DNA from: Bacillota bacterium
Lineage (GTDB): Bacteria > Bacillota > TC1
Reading direction: 5' to 3'
DNA length: 63,330 bases
Assembly (NCBI GenBank): GCA_024635925.1
Contig: JAGXHY010000001.1
Location: forward strand, 1 to 63,330
This document shows positions 25,327 through 34,534 of the stretch, piece after piece. The position numbers and the translations under genes were made by a program. Position 1 is the stretch's first letter; each line of letters starts with the position of its first letter. The notes under the pieces are model-generated. The model did not search any database. It was given only the letters and a program-made list of their open reading frames with translations, and was not told where the DNA came from.

Positions 25327-26481
25327 TTAAGAATGTTTTTCTGTGATTAGGTCACAATAGGCAACTTTATTATTAGAAACATTCCCAAGAAGGAGATTGT
25401 AGAAACAATCATCTAGTATTTGTTGAATTATTTCGTCTTTAAAACCAAGTTTTAGAATATCAGTTCCTTTAATATCCATTTCTTTAATAGATGTGGAAGG
25501 AATATCTTTTAATAGTTCCACTTGGCCGGTAAAAATATAAATTTCTTCTAAAAGTTTTTTATTCCATTTTAGTTCTTTATAAAGCAAAATAATATTAGAT
25601 GTATCTTTTAAGGAATATTTGATAATAAGAGCAATGTCTCTTAAATCATTTTTTCTAATTTTAGAACTAACAGTCAATTTTAGTTCCATCATTTTATCAT
25701 ATGCTAAACTTGGATTATTTAAAGCAGAAAAAAATACAGCTAATTTTAGTTTTAAAGTAGGCATGCTATCAAATTTAATACTATCTACTTTGCCTAATCC
25801 ACTAATAATGTGTTGAAATATTGGTAAATATTCTTCTATAATATTTTTTATATTAGAACAGTTTAGAATTTCAATTAATTCTATAGCTATTCTCTCGGTT
25901 TTTATATTAGATAGAAGTTTATAGGATTTTTTAATTGCTAGTTTTGTTTGGCTTTCAATTGTAAATTTAAGTTTTGCCGCAAAACGAATACCTCTTAAGA
26001 TTCTTAATGAGTCTTCTTCAAAGCGTTTTAAAGGCTCACCAACAGCTCTTATAATTTTTCTATCAAGGTCGCTAACTGAGTTGAAAAGATCTATCAATCC
26101 AACCTTATTATTGTAGTATAAGGCATTAATAGTAAAATCACGCCTTTTTAAATCCTTTTCTAGGTTGTTGATAAATTCAACATTGTCAGGACGTCTATTA
26201 TCAGAATAATTACTTTCTTTTCTAAATGTGGTAACTTCAATGCTTTCACCGTCTACAATAATTATCAAGGTACCAAACTTTTCACCAATTGTGATAATTA
26301 TAAACTGATTAAATATTTTTTTCATTTGTGACGTTGTTGCTGAAGTTGCTATATCATAATCCTTAACGTCAATTCCTAAAATCAAATTTCTTAAACAACC
26401 ACCAACAAGTCCAGCTTCATAACCCTGTTCAAGTAAAAGATTAATTATTAATTTAGGTTTATTAGGTATTTGTATTTTCAT
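25327..26481 (-). CDS. cca: CCA tRNA nucleotidyltransferase
   Basis: A 384-residue class II nucleotidyltransferase: GG at 27-28, the catalytic DYD (41-43), RRDFTINAL for ribose recognition and EDSLRILRGIRFAAKL, all typical. It adds or repairs the 3' CCA of tRNA. I cannot separate it from poly(A) polymerase by eye. The tRNA-Leu in this window already encodes CCA, so a repair role fits. Its ribosome site AGGAGG and start lie inside the end of the MATE gene (20-base overlap). Confidence 0.85.
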   Translation of the reverse strand: MKIQIPNKPKLIINLLLEQGYEAGLVGGCLRNLILGIDVKDYDIATSATTSQMKKIFNQFIIITIGEKFGTLIIIVDGESIEVTTFRKESNYSDNRRPDNVEFINNLEKDLKRRDFTINALYYNNKVGLIDLFNSVSDLDRKIIRAVGEPLKRFEEDSLRILRGIRFAAKLKFTIESQTKLAIKKSYKLLSNIKTERIAIELIEILNCSNIKNIIEEYLPIFQHIISGLGKVDSIKFDSMPTLKLKLAVFFSALNNPSLAYDKMMELKLTVSSKIRKNDLRDIALIIKYSLKDTSNIILLYKELKWNKKLLEEIYIFTGQVELLKDIPSTSIKEMDIKGTDILKLGFKDEIIQQILDDCFYNLLLGNVSNNKVAYCDLITEKHS

Positions 26482-27838
26482 TTAACCTCCTTGATGGTAG
26501 ATAGAATTTTCCTTTATTGAGATTATGTCTTATGAATATAATAGAAACTATGGAAGTCCCAACTTCTGATAACGGAACAATGAGATAAATACCATTAACG
26601 CCAAATAAATTAGGTAGTATAAAAATCAAAGGGACCATAAAGACAACAACTCTCGAAATTGCTAGAAAAATACTTGTTTTACTTTTACCAATTGCTTGAA
26701 AGTACATTGCAACTAGAATATTAATACCAGCAAAAGGAAGAGCGAACATTACTAAGTAAAATCCTCTTTTAGTTATATTAAATAGTTGTGGATTATGTTG
26801 ACTGAAAATAGATATAATCTGCTCTGGAAAAATATAGAATAAAATACTGAATAAACTAGAAAAAACAATAATAAATATAAAACTTATCTTTATTGTCTTA
26901 CGTACTCGGTGCACTAAATCTACGGCATGATTAAAACATATAATTGGTTGGGTACCACCTACAAAACCATTTATTAAAAGCCAAAAAGCGGTTAAGACAT
27001 AGCCTATTATACCAAAACTAGAAACATATAGTTCATGACCATATTGTAGAAACAATCTGTTATGTATAATTAAAATTAACATTGTTGATACTTGAATGAT
27101 AAATGATGTAAAACCAGTTTTTATTATATTAAGATAAGACAAGAATTTTATATGATATTTATTTCGTTTGACTTTCCAAATGCTATTTTTCTTTATAAAT
27201 AAAAATATGATGGAAGCAGCTACTAGTTGACCAGTTAGTGTTGCTAGTGCAGCACCTACAAGCTTTAAGTCAAAGATGAAAATAAATATGTAGTCTAAAA
27301 AGAGGTTAATAAAGGTTCCAACTATCATAGCAAACATAGCTTCTCTAGGCTTTCCAAGATTTTTCAAAATATCATTTAAGAAAATTGGGGCCAAATAAAT
27401 AACACTACCAAATAGTAGGACAGATATAAAACTTTGACTAAGATTAACTATGTACTCATTTGTTCCTTTTCCCAGTAATGACATTATTTGTGGCGCAAAA
27501 AAACCACCTATAGTCATTATAAAGGCAAAAAGGAAAAAGAGGTTCACGCCTTTAAAGAGATAGGTTTTGGCCATTTCATGGTTTCCCGAGGCAAGATTCT
27601 TATTTATTAAGATAGATGTCCCAATACTAAGAAGTAATCCTAAACCAATTAAAAGGGAAATTATTGGAAAAGCTAAAGTTATAGCAGCTATCCCTGCTGG
27701 TCCTAGTTTCTGGCCTATGAAAATACCATCTATTATACCATACAGTCCAGTTATTAATGATGCGAACATTGATGGTCTAGCATATAGCCAAAGTAAGGAA
27801 CTAATGCTTTTTTCTTCAAGATGTTTATTTATATTCAT
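26462..27838 (-). CDS. MATE-family efflux transporter
   Basis: A 458-residue protein with twelve membrane segments in two halves and MATE features (GLYGIIDGIFIGQKLGPAGIAA near the start, FQAIGKSKTS in the second half). MATE proteins expel cationic drugs or metabolites using sodium or proton gradients. It leads a minus-strand unit with cca, thioredoxin and rhodanese. AAAGGAAA precedes the ATG. Confidence 0.9.
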   Translation of the reverse strand: MNINKHLEEKSISSLLWLYARPSMFASLITGLYGIIDGIFIGQKLGPAGIAAITLAFPIISLLIGLGLLLSIGTSILINKNLASGNHEMAKTYLFKGVNLFFLFAFIMTIGGFFAPQIMSLLGKGTNEYIVNLSQSFISVLLFGSVIYLAPIFLNDILKNLGKPREAMFAMIVGTFINLFLDYIFIFIFDLKLVGAALATLTGQLVAASIIFLFIKKNSIWKVKRNKYHIKFLSYLNIIKTGFTSFIIQVSTMLILIIHNRLFLQYGHELYVSSFGIIGYVLTAFWLLINGFVGGTQPIICFNHAVDLVHRVRKTIKISFIFIIVFSSLFSILFYIFPEQIISIFSQHNPQLFNITKRGFYLVMFALPFAGINILVAMYFQAIGKSKTSIFLAISRVVVFMVPLIFILPNLFGVNGIYLIVPLSEVGTSIVSIIFIRHNLNKGKFYLPSRRLNENTNT

Positions 27839-27949
27839 AAATATTTTCCTTTACTAATATTTATTAGAATAGCAAAGAACAAAAACTATTGCAACTTAAT
27901 ACAATATCTCTTAAAATAAATGTGGAATAAGAAAAAAAGGAGAAGAATA

Positions 27950-28345
27950 ATGAAGAAATTTGTTAATGAATTTAAAGAGTTTATATCAAAAGGCAATGTA
28001 ATGGATCTTGCGGTAGCTGTTATTATTGGTGGCGCTTTTAAGACAATTATTGATTCTTTAGTTAATGATATAATAATGCCTGTAATTGGTGGAGTGACAG
28101 GTGGAGTAGATATGTCTGAATTAACCTTTAATGTTAGAGGTAGTGAGGTAAGTTATGGTATGTTTTTAAATGCAACAATTAATTTTTTAATAATTGCTTC
28201 TATTATTTTTGTCATTATTAAGTTATTATCTAAATTGAAAAGAAAAAAAACAGTTACTGAAGTTGCAGAGGTTAAAGCTGTTGTTGCAGAAGAAGTAATC
28301 TTATTAAGAGAAATAAGAGATACATTGAAAAATAGTGGGAACTAA
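27950..28345 (+). CDS. mscL: Large-conductance mechanosensitive channel
   Basis: A 131-residue MscL: amphipathic N-terminus, FISKGNVMDLAVAVIIGGAFKTII for the first helix and pore, a loop, a second helix, and a C-terminal helical bundle segment. It opens under membrane tension to release solutes after osmotic downshock. AAAAAGG-AGAAG fixes the ATG at 27950 rather than an in-frame start ten codons earlier. Confidence 0.95.
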   Translation: MKKFVNEFKEFISKGNVMDLAVAVIIGGAFKTIIDSLVNDIIMPVIGGVTGGVDMSELTFNVRGSEVSYGMFLNATINFLIIASIIFVIIKLLSKLKRKKTVTEVAEVKAVVAEEVILLREIRDTLKNSGN

Positions 28346-28347
28346 AA

Positions 28348-28989
28348 TTGGAAATTAATATAATTAAAAGCAAAAGAAAAACTATAGGTATAATTGTAAA
28401 ATCTAATGAGGTGGTCATAAGAGCACCTCATTATTTAAGTGACAAAGAAATTAATATAGAGTTAAAAGAACATAAAGCTTGGATAGATAAGAAAATATTA
28501 GAACAGGAAAGAAAAAATGAAATTGGAAATATTTATTCTAGAAATGGAATATTTTTATTTAAAGGCAAGGATTTAAAAGTTGTTAAAACAGAAGGCAAAA
28601 AAGTTATAGTGAATGAGGACAATATATATATAGGTGAAAATAGTAATATTGATTTATTCTTGAAGAGAGAAATGTCTAGTTTAACAGATATATTGAAGTT
28701 TAAATGGAAGGATATAAATATACCAACCTCAATCAGTTATAGAAAACAAAAAACAATTTGGGGCAGTTGTACAATAAAAGGCAGAATAAATTTAAATATA
28801 AATTTGATAAAAGCGCCACAAGACGTTATTGAATACATCTATATTCATGAATTAGTTCATTTGGAGATAAGAAATCATAGTAAATCCTTTTGGTTAAGAG
28901 TAGAAAATCTACTTCCTGATTATAAGCAGTCTAAAAGATGGCTCAAGGATAATGGTCATTTAATTGGTAGGGATTTTATGATAAAATAA
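28348..28989 (+). CDS. YgjP-type metallopeptidase-fold protein (DUF45)
   Basis: A 213-residue protein of the YgjP/DUF45 family with the zincin motif IHELVH, a third ligand region in NHSKSFW and WGSC before it (TIWGSCTIKG), which is typical. The E. coli member has been linked to nucleotide hydrolysis; protease activity is unproven. It starts with TTG 2 bases after mscL, behind GTGGGA. Confidence 0.85.
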   Translation: MEINIIKSKRKTIGIIVKSNEVVIRAPHYLSDKEINIELKEHKAWIDKKILEQERKNEIGNIYSRNGIFLFKGKDLKVVKTEGKKVIVNEDNIYIGENSNIDLFLKREMSSLTDILKFKWKDINIPTSISYRKQKTIWGSCTIKGRINLNINLIKAPQDVIEYIYIHELVHLEIRNHSKSFWLRVENLLPDYKQSKRWLKDNGHLIGRDFMIK

Positions 28990-28993
28990 AAGA

Positions 28994-29350
28994 ATGGATA
29001 TTATCGGAATAGGTACAGACATTGTTAAAGTTAAAAGAATGAAAAAATTTTTGGAAAGAGAATCACTTGGAGCGCTGGCTTTTAATCAAAAAGAAATAGA
29101 TTATGCCTGTAAGCACAAGAATCCTCTACCCTATTTGGCTGCAAGATTTGCTGTAAAAGAAAGCATTATAAAAATTTTAGAAAATGTAACCATTATGGAA
29201 GCCAAAAACATCATTGTCTTAGAAAAGGGAATGGTTTTTTTAGAAGGGCAAGCTAAAGTTGCTATGGAAGAAAAAGGGATTAAAGAATTTAAAGTATCTA
29301 TTAGCCATGAGAAAAAATATGCTCTAGCTTTTGTTATAGGTGTAAAATGA
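28994..29350 (+). CDS. acpS: Holo-[acyl-carrier-protein] synthase
   Basis: A 118-residue AcpS: GIGTDIVKV at the start with the metal-binding Asp, and AARFAVKESIIK with the catalytic Glu-Lys pair. It transfers 4'-phosphopantetheine from CoA to acyl carrier protein. Its stop overlaps the start of the NAD(P)HX repair gene; the acpS-nnr-alr order is common in Clostridia. Confidence 0.92.
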   Translation: MDIIGIGTDIVKVKRMKKFLERESLGALAFNQKEIDYACKHKNPLPYLAARFAVKESIIKILENVTIMEAKNIIVLEKGMVFLEGQAKVAMEEKGIKEFKVSISHEKKYALAFVIGVK

Positions 29351-30822
29351 TGTTAGGTTTAAGTAATAAAGGTTCAAGAAAAATTGATGAAATGATGATT
29401 CATGATTATGGACTACCAGGGATCGTTCTTATGGAAGAAGCAGCCTTGGGTATATTTAGTTGTTTAAATAATCAATTTGTTCTTGAAGGTAAGTTAATAT
29501 ATATTTTTGCAGGCAAGGGTAATAATGGTGGAGATGGACTAGCTTTAGCTAGAATTCTTTTTAACAAAGGATATAGAGTTAAGATTATTCTTCTTTTAAA
29601 AGAAGGTTATAGTAATGAAGCAAAACTCCATTTACAGGTAGCTATAAATATGGGGATTGAAATTGAACAGTGGAATAAAGATTTAGTTAGACCTGACCTT
29701 ATAATTGATGCAATCCTTGGGACTGGTTTTTCAGGAGAAGTTGAAGGTATTATTAAAAGTGCTATTGAATGGATTAATAATTCTAATGGAACTAAGGTTG
29801 CAATTGATATACCTACAGGAATAAATGGGGATACAGGAGAAGGTATTATTTACGTTAAAGCTGATTTAACAATTGCCTTAGGATATTTGAAAACAGGACA
29901 TTTGATTAGTAAACTTTTTAAAAGTTTGTATTTGGTCAAATTGGAATTTGCTAAACAATTAGAAGATAGTATTGGAGCTGAAGACAAAGTCCATTATATA
30001 ACTGCTGTAGAAGCAGGTAAAATAATGCCTAAAAGAGACTTGGAGAGTCATAAAGGAACCTATGGTAAAGTTGGAGTTCTTGCGGGTAAAAAAGAAATGT
30101 TAGGGGCAGGACTACTTGCTGGTAAATCAGCTTTAAGAGTAGGTTGTGGACTTGTTACCATGTGGCTTGAGAGCTTTGAAGGTATTTTAGGCCAAGAGCC
30201 AGAATTGATGTTAGAAAATTGGAAAGATTTTTTAAATAAGGAAGTTGATATTCTTATTATTGGACCTGGACTTGGTAGAGATAAGTTGTTAGATTTAGAG
30301 AAAACATTAAAAGCTTTTAAAGGTAGTGTTGTAATTGATGCAGATGGCCTTTATTGGTTGAAGCAGGGTTGGATAAAAAGAGAATGGATTTCTGGTAATG
30401 TTATAATAACACCTCATCCTAAAGAAATGGAAATGTTATTAGGTAAAAAACTAGAGCGTAGAGCAAGTGTATTAGAAGCAGCAAATTTATATAATTGTAT
30501 TGCTCTAATCAAAGGATATAGAACTTTAATAAGTGATGGAACACAACTTAATATAAATTTAACTGGTAATCCGGGAATGGCCACAGCTGGTAGTGGAGAT
30601 GTACTTTCAGGTATTATTGGAGGCTTACTAGCCCAAGGTTTACCAAGCTATAAAGCTGTGGTTCTAGGAACTTATTTACATGGACTTAGTGGTGATATAG
30701 CCATTAGGACTATTGGGTTGGAAAGTTTAATTGCAAGTGATTTAATTTCTTATTTACCTAAAGCAATCAGTAGGGTGAAAAAAATATTTGACGAGAAGAA
30801 AATTGTAGAAAAGATCTATTAA
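29347..30822 (+). CDS. nnr: Bifunctional NAD(P)HX epimerase/dehydratase
   Basis: A 491-residue fusion. The first 210 residues are the YjeF-N epimerase (GKGNNGGDGLALARIL, AIDIPTGINGDTG). The rest is the ADP-dependent dehydratase (IGPGLGRDK, VVIDADGLYWL, ITPHPKEMEML, NPGMATAGSGDVLSGIIGG). It repairs hydrated NADH and NADPH. ATGATG at 29347 overlaps the acpS stop by 4 bases. Confidence 0.93.
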   Translation: MMLGLSNKGSRKIDEMMIHDYGLPGIVLMEEAALGIFSCLNNQFVLEGKLIYIFAGKGNNGGDGLALARILFNKGYRVKIILLLKEGYSNEAKLHLQVAINMGIEIEQWNKDLVRPDLIIDAILGTGFSGEVEGIIKSAIEWINNSNGTKVAIDIPTGINGDTGEGIIYVKADLTIALGYLKTGHLISKLFKSLYLVKLEFAKQLEDSIGAEDKVHYITAVEAGKIMPKRDLESHKGTYGKVGVLAGKKEMLGAGLLAGKSALRVGCGLVTMWLESFEGILGQEPELMLENWKDFLNKEVDILIIGPGLGRDKLLDLEKTLKAFKGSVVIDADGLYWLKQGWIKREWISGNVIITPHPKEMEMLLGKKLERRASVLEAANLYNCIALIKGYRTLISDGTQLNINLTGNPGMATAGSGDVLSGIIGGLLAQGLPSYKAVVLGTYLHGLSGDIAIRTIGLESLIASDLISYLPKAISRVKKIFDEKKIVEKIY

Positions 30823-30832
30823 GGAGTAACAT

Positions 30833-31945
30833 ATGAGACCAATATGGGCTGAAATAAACTTGGATAAAGCTATAGAAAATAGCAAAGAAATTAGAAATTT
30901 TGTTGGAACAGAAGTTATGATTATGGCTATTGTCAAAGCAAATGGTTATGGACATGGTGCATTACCTATTAGTTTAGAAATAGAAAAGCATGTTGATATG
31001 TTTGGTGCTGCATTAATGGAAGAAGCTTTTCTACTAAGAGAAGGTGGGATTAAAAAACCTATTTTGATTTTAGGTTATACTAGGTTTGAAGATTATGCTG
31101 TTGTTATTGGAGAAGATATCATTCAAACTATTTATTCTCTTAAACAAGCAGAAGAACTTGATAAAGTAGCAAAAAAATTAAATAAAATAGCTAAGGTTCA
31201 TATAAAAATAGATACAGGAATGAATCGCCTTGGTTTTAGGGATAATGATACTACTTTGGAGATAATTAAGCTGATTAAAAATATGAATAATATTAGTATA
31301 GATGGTATTTTTTCACATATGGCAAATGGTGGTTCAGCTGACTTAAGTTATAGTGTTTATCAGATTAATAGATTTAAGAAATTTGTTGAAAAAGCTGAAA
31401 AACTTATTGGGAAAAAAGTTATAAAGCATTTGGCAAATAGTGCAACATTAGTTGAGTTTAAAGAAGCTCATTTTGATATGGTTCGACCAGGTTTGATGTT
31501 ATATGGATCTGCCTCAACAGAAAATGAGAATATTAAGAAGTTAAACTTAAAAAAAGTCTTAACCTTAAAAGGTGTAATTACACAAATTAAGGAATTAGAA
31601 ATTGGTGAACCTATAAGCTACAATGGATCTTTTGTTACAAACAGAAAAACTAAAGTTGGAGTATTACCAATAGGATATGCAGATGGTTTTTCTCGTAGTT
31701 TATCAAATAAAGGTCAGTTAGTAATTAATGGTTCTAAGGTGCCAATTATTGGTAATATTTGTATGGATCAGTTGGTTCTTGATATAACTGACATTGATGA
31801 AATTGAAGTTGGGCAGGAAGTTATCATTTATGGAGAGGATAGTCCAGTTGAATACTTTGCTGAATTACTTAATACAATTAATTATGAAATATATTGTAAT
31901 TTAAGTGAAAGAATTCCAAGGATTTATTATAAAGACTTATGCTAG
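30833..31945 (+). CDS. alr: Alanine racemase
   Basis: A 370-residue fold-type III PLP enzyme: AIVKANGYGHG with PLP Lys35, SHMANGG, VRPGLMLYG, and the second-domain catalytic tyrosine in EPISYNGSF, then LPIGYADGFSR. It makes D-alanine for peptidoglycan. AAGGAG precedes the ATG. It sits between the NAD(P)HX repair gene and an amidohydrolase whose start overlaps its end. Confidence 0.95.
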   Translation: MRPIWAEINLDKAIENSKEIRNFVGTEVMIMAIVKANGYGHGALPISLEIEKHVDMFGAALMEEAFLLREGGIKKPILILGYTRFEDYAVVIGEDIIQTIYSLKQAEELDKVAKKLNKIAKVHIKIDTGMNRLGFRDNDTTLEIIKLIKNMNNISIDGIFSHMANGGSADLSYSVYQINRFKKFVEKAEKLIGKKVIKHLANSATLVEFKEAHFDMVRPGLMLYGSASTENENIKKLNLKKVLTLKGVITQIKELEIGEPISYNGSFVTNRKTKVGVLPIGYADGFSRSLSNKGQLVINGSKVPIIGNICMDQLVLDITDIDEIEVGQEVIIYGEDSPVEYFAELLNTINYEIYCNLSERIPRIYYKDLC

Positions 31946-32991
31946 CATTTGAAGGTGAGATTTGGGTAAGAAGTGATTTTATTATACCTTGGGGTATAAT
32001 ATTAGTTGAAGAAGGAAAGATTATAGCTGTTGGTGATGAAATTAAAGTACCAATTGGTGTTGAAACAAGAAAATTTAATAATGGAGAAAAAATACTTCCT
32101 GGCTTTGTTGAGCCTCATTGTCATCTAGGTCTTTTTGAGGAAATAACTGGGGTAGATAAATTAAATACTAAAGATAAGTTGATTGATAGTGATTTTGTTG
32201 CCTTTGAAAATATTAACTTCAGTAATATTGGTTTATATGAAAGTGCCTTAACTGGAGGTGTGACTACAGCAGGAATTCTTCCTGGTAGTAGTAATTTAGT
32301 AGGTGGTATAGGCTCTGTTGTTAAGACAGTAGGATCTAATGAAGTATTAATAAAAAAATCATGTCTTAAAATTGCTCTTGGAGAAAATGTCACTAAAGCA
32401 CATCAACTTGAAAGATCAGAGTTAAGAACAGCTCTGATTCAATATTTAACCTTGAAAAAGAAAGAGTTTTCTAATATGACTATTAGAGTCCATTGTCACT
32501 ATAAAGAAGATATTAGTTTAGCTTTAGAACTTAAACAAATGTTTGAATTGGACATGATACTAGAACATTTGACAGAAGGGCATACAATGTTGGAAGACAT
32601 TAAAAAATCTGGAGTAAAGGCTGTAACTGGCCCTTTTTTTGTGGGACGTCCCAAATTAGAAATGGCTAATTTAGATAGGGAATTGACTACAAAACTTTTA
32701 AAATATGGTGTTGAAACATCTTTTATGACAGATTATCCAAGTAATCCACCAGAAATGTTAAAAATAGCTTTACTAGAGGTTATAAAAAATGGTGTAAGTG
32801 CAATTAAAGCCTATGATATGATTACCTTAGGTAGTGCAAAATTACTAGGTGTTGATGATAAGGTAGGCTCACTTGAAGTAGGAAAAGATGGAGATATAGT
32901 AATACATAGTTATAGTCCTTTTGATTTTAAGGATAAGGTCTTGGAAGTATATGAAAAAGGGGTTAGAATAACTTGGCCAAATATATTTTAA
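31939..32991 (+). CDS. Imidazolonepropionase-like amidohydrolase
   Basis: A 350-residue amidohydrolase: PGFVEPHCHLGLFEE with the HxH pair, GGVTTAGILPGS, VHCH in the middle, LEHLTEGH and FMTDYPSNPP with the likely Asp, and a C-terminal beta piece (GSLEVGKDGDIVI). The typical member is about 380-400 residues, so this one is slightly short. The substrate is unknown; its place after alr hints at, but does not show, amino-acid-derived substrates. It overlaps alr by 7 bases. Confidence 0.8.
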   Translation: MLAFEGEIWVRSDFIIPWGIILVEEGKIIAVGDEIKVPIGVETRKFNNGEKILPGFVEPHCHLGLFEEITGVDKLNTKDKLIDSDFVAFENINFSNIGLYESALTGGVTTAGILPGSSNLVGGIGSVVKTVGSNEVLIKKSCLKIALGENVTKAHQLERSELRTALIQYLTLKKKEFSNMTIRVHCHYKEDISLALELKQMFELDMILEHLTEGHTMLEDIKKSGVKAVTGPFFVGRPKLEMANLDRELTTKLLKYGVETSFMTDYPSNPPEMLKIALLEVIKNGVSAIKAYDMITLGSAKLLGVDDKVGSLEVGKDGDIVIHSYSPFDFKDKVLEVYEKGVRITWPNIF

Positions 32992-33413
32992 ATAGTGTTG
33001 AAGAGACTATTAAGTTAGGAATGAGATTAGGTGAAAGCTTGACTCTACCGGTAATTATTAAGTTAGATGGAGAAATGGGGTCTGGAAAGACTCATTTTAC
33101 TAAGGGTATTGCTCTTGGATTAGGTATAAGTGAAGAGATAACTAGTCCTACATTTAGTATTTTAAATATTTATGAAGGTTCTAGTTTGAAACTATTTCAT
33201 ATTGATGCTTATAGATTGAAAAACATAGAAGAGGCCTTAGATGCTGGCTTAGAAGAAGTCTTTAGTGAAGGTGGAGTAGTTGTTCTTGAATGGGGCGATT
33301 TATTAACTTCATTTTTTGAAAATAAGGTAATTAATATACAAATAAATGATCTTGGTGATAATAATCGTGAAATGATAATAGAGGGATGGAATGATGATAA
33401 TACTAGGGATTGA
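32973..33413 (+). CDS. tsaE: tRNA t6A synthesis ATPase TsaE
   Basis: A 146-residue TsaE with P-loop GEMGSGKT (33-40), SPTFSIL and HIDAYRL, then LEWGD near the end. It is the ATPase that resets the TsaB-TsaD complex during N6-threonylcarbamoyl-adenosine formation. It starts with TTG inside the amidohydrolase gene (19-base overlap) and overlaps tsaB by 23 bases. Confidence 0.93.
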   Translation: MAKYILNSVEETIKLGMRLGESLTLPVIIKLDGEMGSGKTHFTKGIALGLGISEEITSPTFSILNIYEGSSLKLFHIDAYRLKNIEEALDAGLEEVFSEGGVVVLEWGDLLTSFFENKVINIQINDLGDNNREMIIEGWNDDNTRD

Positions 33414-34086
33414 AAGTTGTGCTGATATAGGTAGTGTTGCTGTTAGAGATGAGAATAAGGTTATTGGTGAAATTACTATTAATGTTAAAAAAAATCATTC
33501 AATAGCTCTTGCTCCAATGGTGGATAACTTATTAAAGTTAGTCAATATTGAGTTGAAAGATATTGAAGCTATTGCAGTAGATGTAGGTCCTGGCTCTTTT
33601 ACTGGTTTAAGAATAGGTATAGCTTTAGCTGCATCCTTAGCCTATGGTCAAGATTTACCAGTTGTTAGAGTTTCTGGCCTAGATGCTTTATTTGCTGTGG
33701 GTAAAAGACTTGCAGCAGATGAGATTGTAGAAGTTATTCCTGTGATTTATGGTAGGCATAATGAGGCTTATGTTTTGTATGCCGGTGAATATATGGTTGT
33801 TGATATTGATAAATTCTTGGCTGGTCTTAAGAGGGATAGTAAGTATTTATTTATTGGTGATGGTTGTCTGTTTTTTGATAATAAGATTATACTTAGTGGA
33901 CTTGAGGTTGTTAAGGTTGATGATAGTTTTCATAATTTAAGTGGTAGTGTTATTGCAAATTCTGGTATAGCAGGGTTGTTAAAGGGTGAGGGAATAAGTC
34001 CTTTATTAGTTGAGCCTTTATATTTAAGACGTCCTGAAGTGGATGTGGCGTTAGAAAAGAAGTTGAAGTTAAATGATAACTGTTAG
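33391..34086 (+). CDS. tsaB: tRNA t6A synthesis protein TsaB
   Basis: A 231-residue ASKHA-fold protein: ILGIESCADIGSVAV at the start, AVDVGPGSFTGLRIGIALA near residue 65, typical of TsaB, the scaffold partner of TsaD. Two adjacent ATGs (33391, 33394) follow GAGGGATGG; either may be used. tsaD is not in this window. From here to the ABC exporter, codons become more T/G-ended. Confidence 0.93.
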   Translation: MMIILGIESCADIGSVAVRDENKVIGEITINVKKNHSIALAPMVDNLLKLVNIELKDIEAIAVDVGPGSFTGLRIGIALAASLAYGQDLPVVRVSGLDALFAVGKRLAADEIVEVIPVIYGRHNEAYVLYAGEYMVVDIDKFLAGLKRDSKYLFIGDGCLFFDNKIILSGLEVVKVDDSFHNLSGSVIANSGIAGLLKGEGISPLLVEPLYLRRPEVDVALEKKLKLNDNC

Positions 34087-34534
34087 AAAGATGCTTTTAG
34101 AGGATGTTGAAGGGGTTATGGAAGTTGACAGAGACAGTTTTTCTCTACCTTGGAGTAGGGAGAGTTTTATATTGGAAGTTAAGTCTCCAATATCCTATTA
34201 TGTTGTGGCAGAAGATGAAACTGGCAAGATTATAGCTTATGGAGGATTTTATCTTATTATAGATCAGGTTGAGATAACTAATATTGCAGTTTTAAGTAAA
34301 AAAAGAGGACAGGGTATTGGGAAGAGTATATTAGAAGTTTTGTTAAAAATTGCATTGGTTGGTGGTGGTAAGTTGGTTAACTTAGAGGTTAGAGAATCTA
34401 ATGAGGCTGCTAAAGCAATGTATTATAGTTATGGGTTTAGTTTGGTTGGGAAGAGGAAGGGATATTATCAGCTACCATCTGAGGATGCTTTGTTATTATC
34501 TCTTGTTTTAGAGGAAGGAAGATTTGATGATTAG
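34073..34534 (+). CDS. rimI: Ribosomal-protein-alanine N-acetyltransferase-type GNAT
   Basis: A 153-residue GNAT acetyltransferase. Motif A reads KKRGQGIGKSILEVLL and the C-terminal strand has LEVRESNEAAKAMYYSYGF, as in RimI, which acetylates the N-terminus of ribosomal protein S18. The tsaE-tsaB-rimI order supports the name. It overlaps tsaB by 14 bases. Confidence 0.9.
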   Translation: MITVRKMLLEDVEGVMEVDRDSFSLPWSRESFILEVKSPISYYVVAEDETGKIIAYGGFYLIIDQVEITNIAVLSKKRGQGIGKSILEVLLKIALVGGGKLVNLEVRESNEAAKAMYYSYGFSLVGKRKGYYQLPSEDALLLSLVLEEGRFDD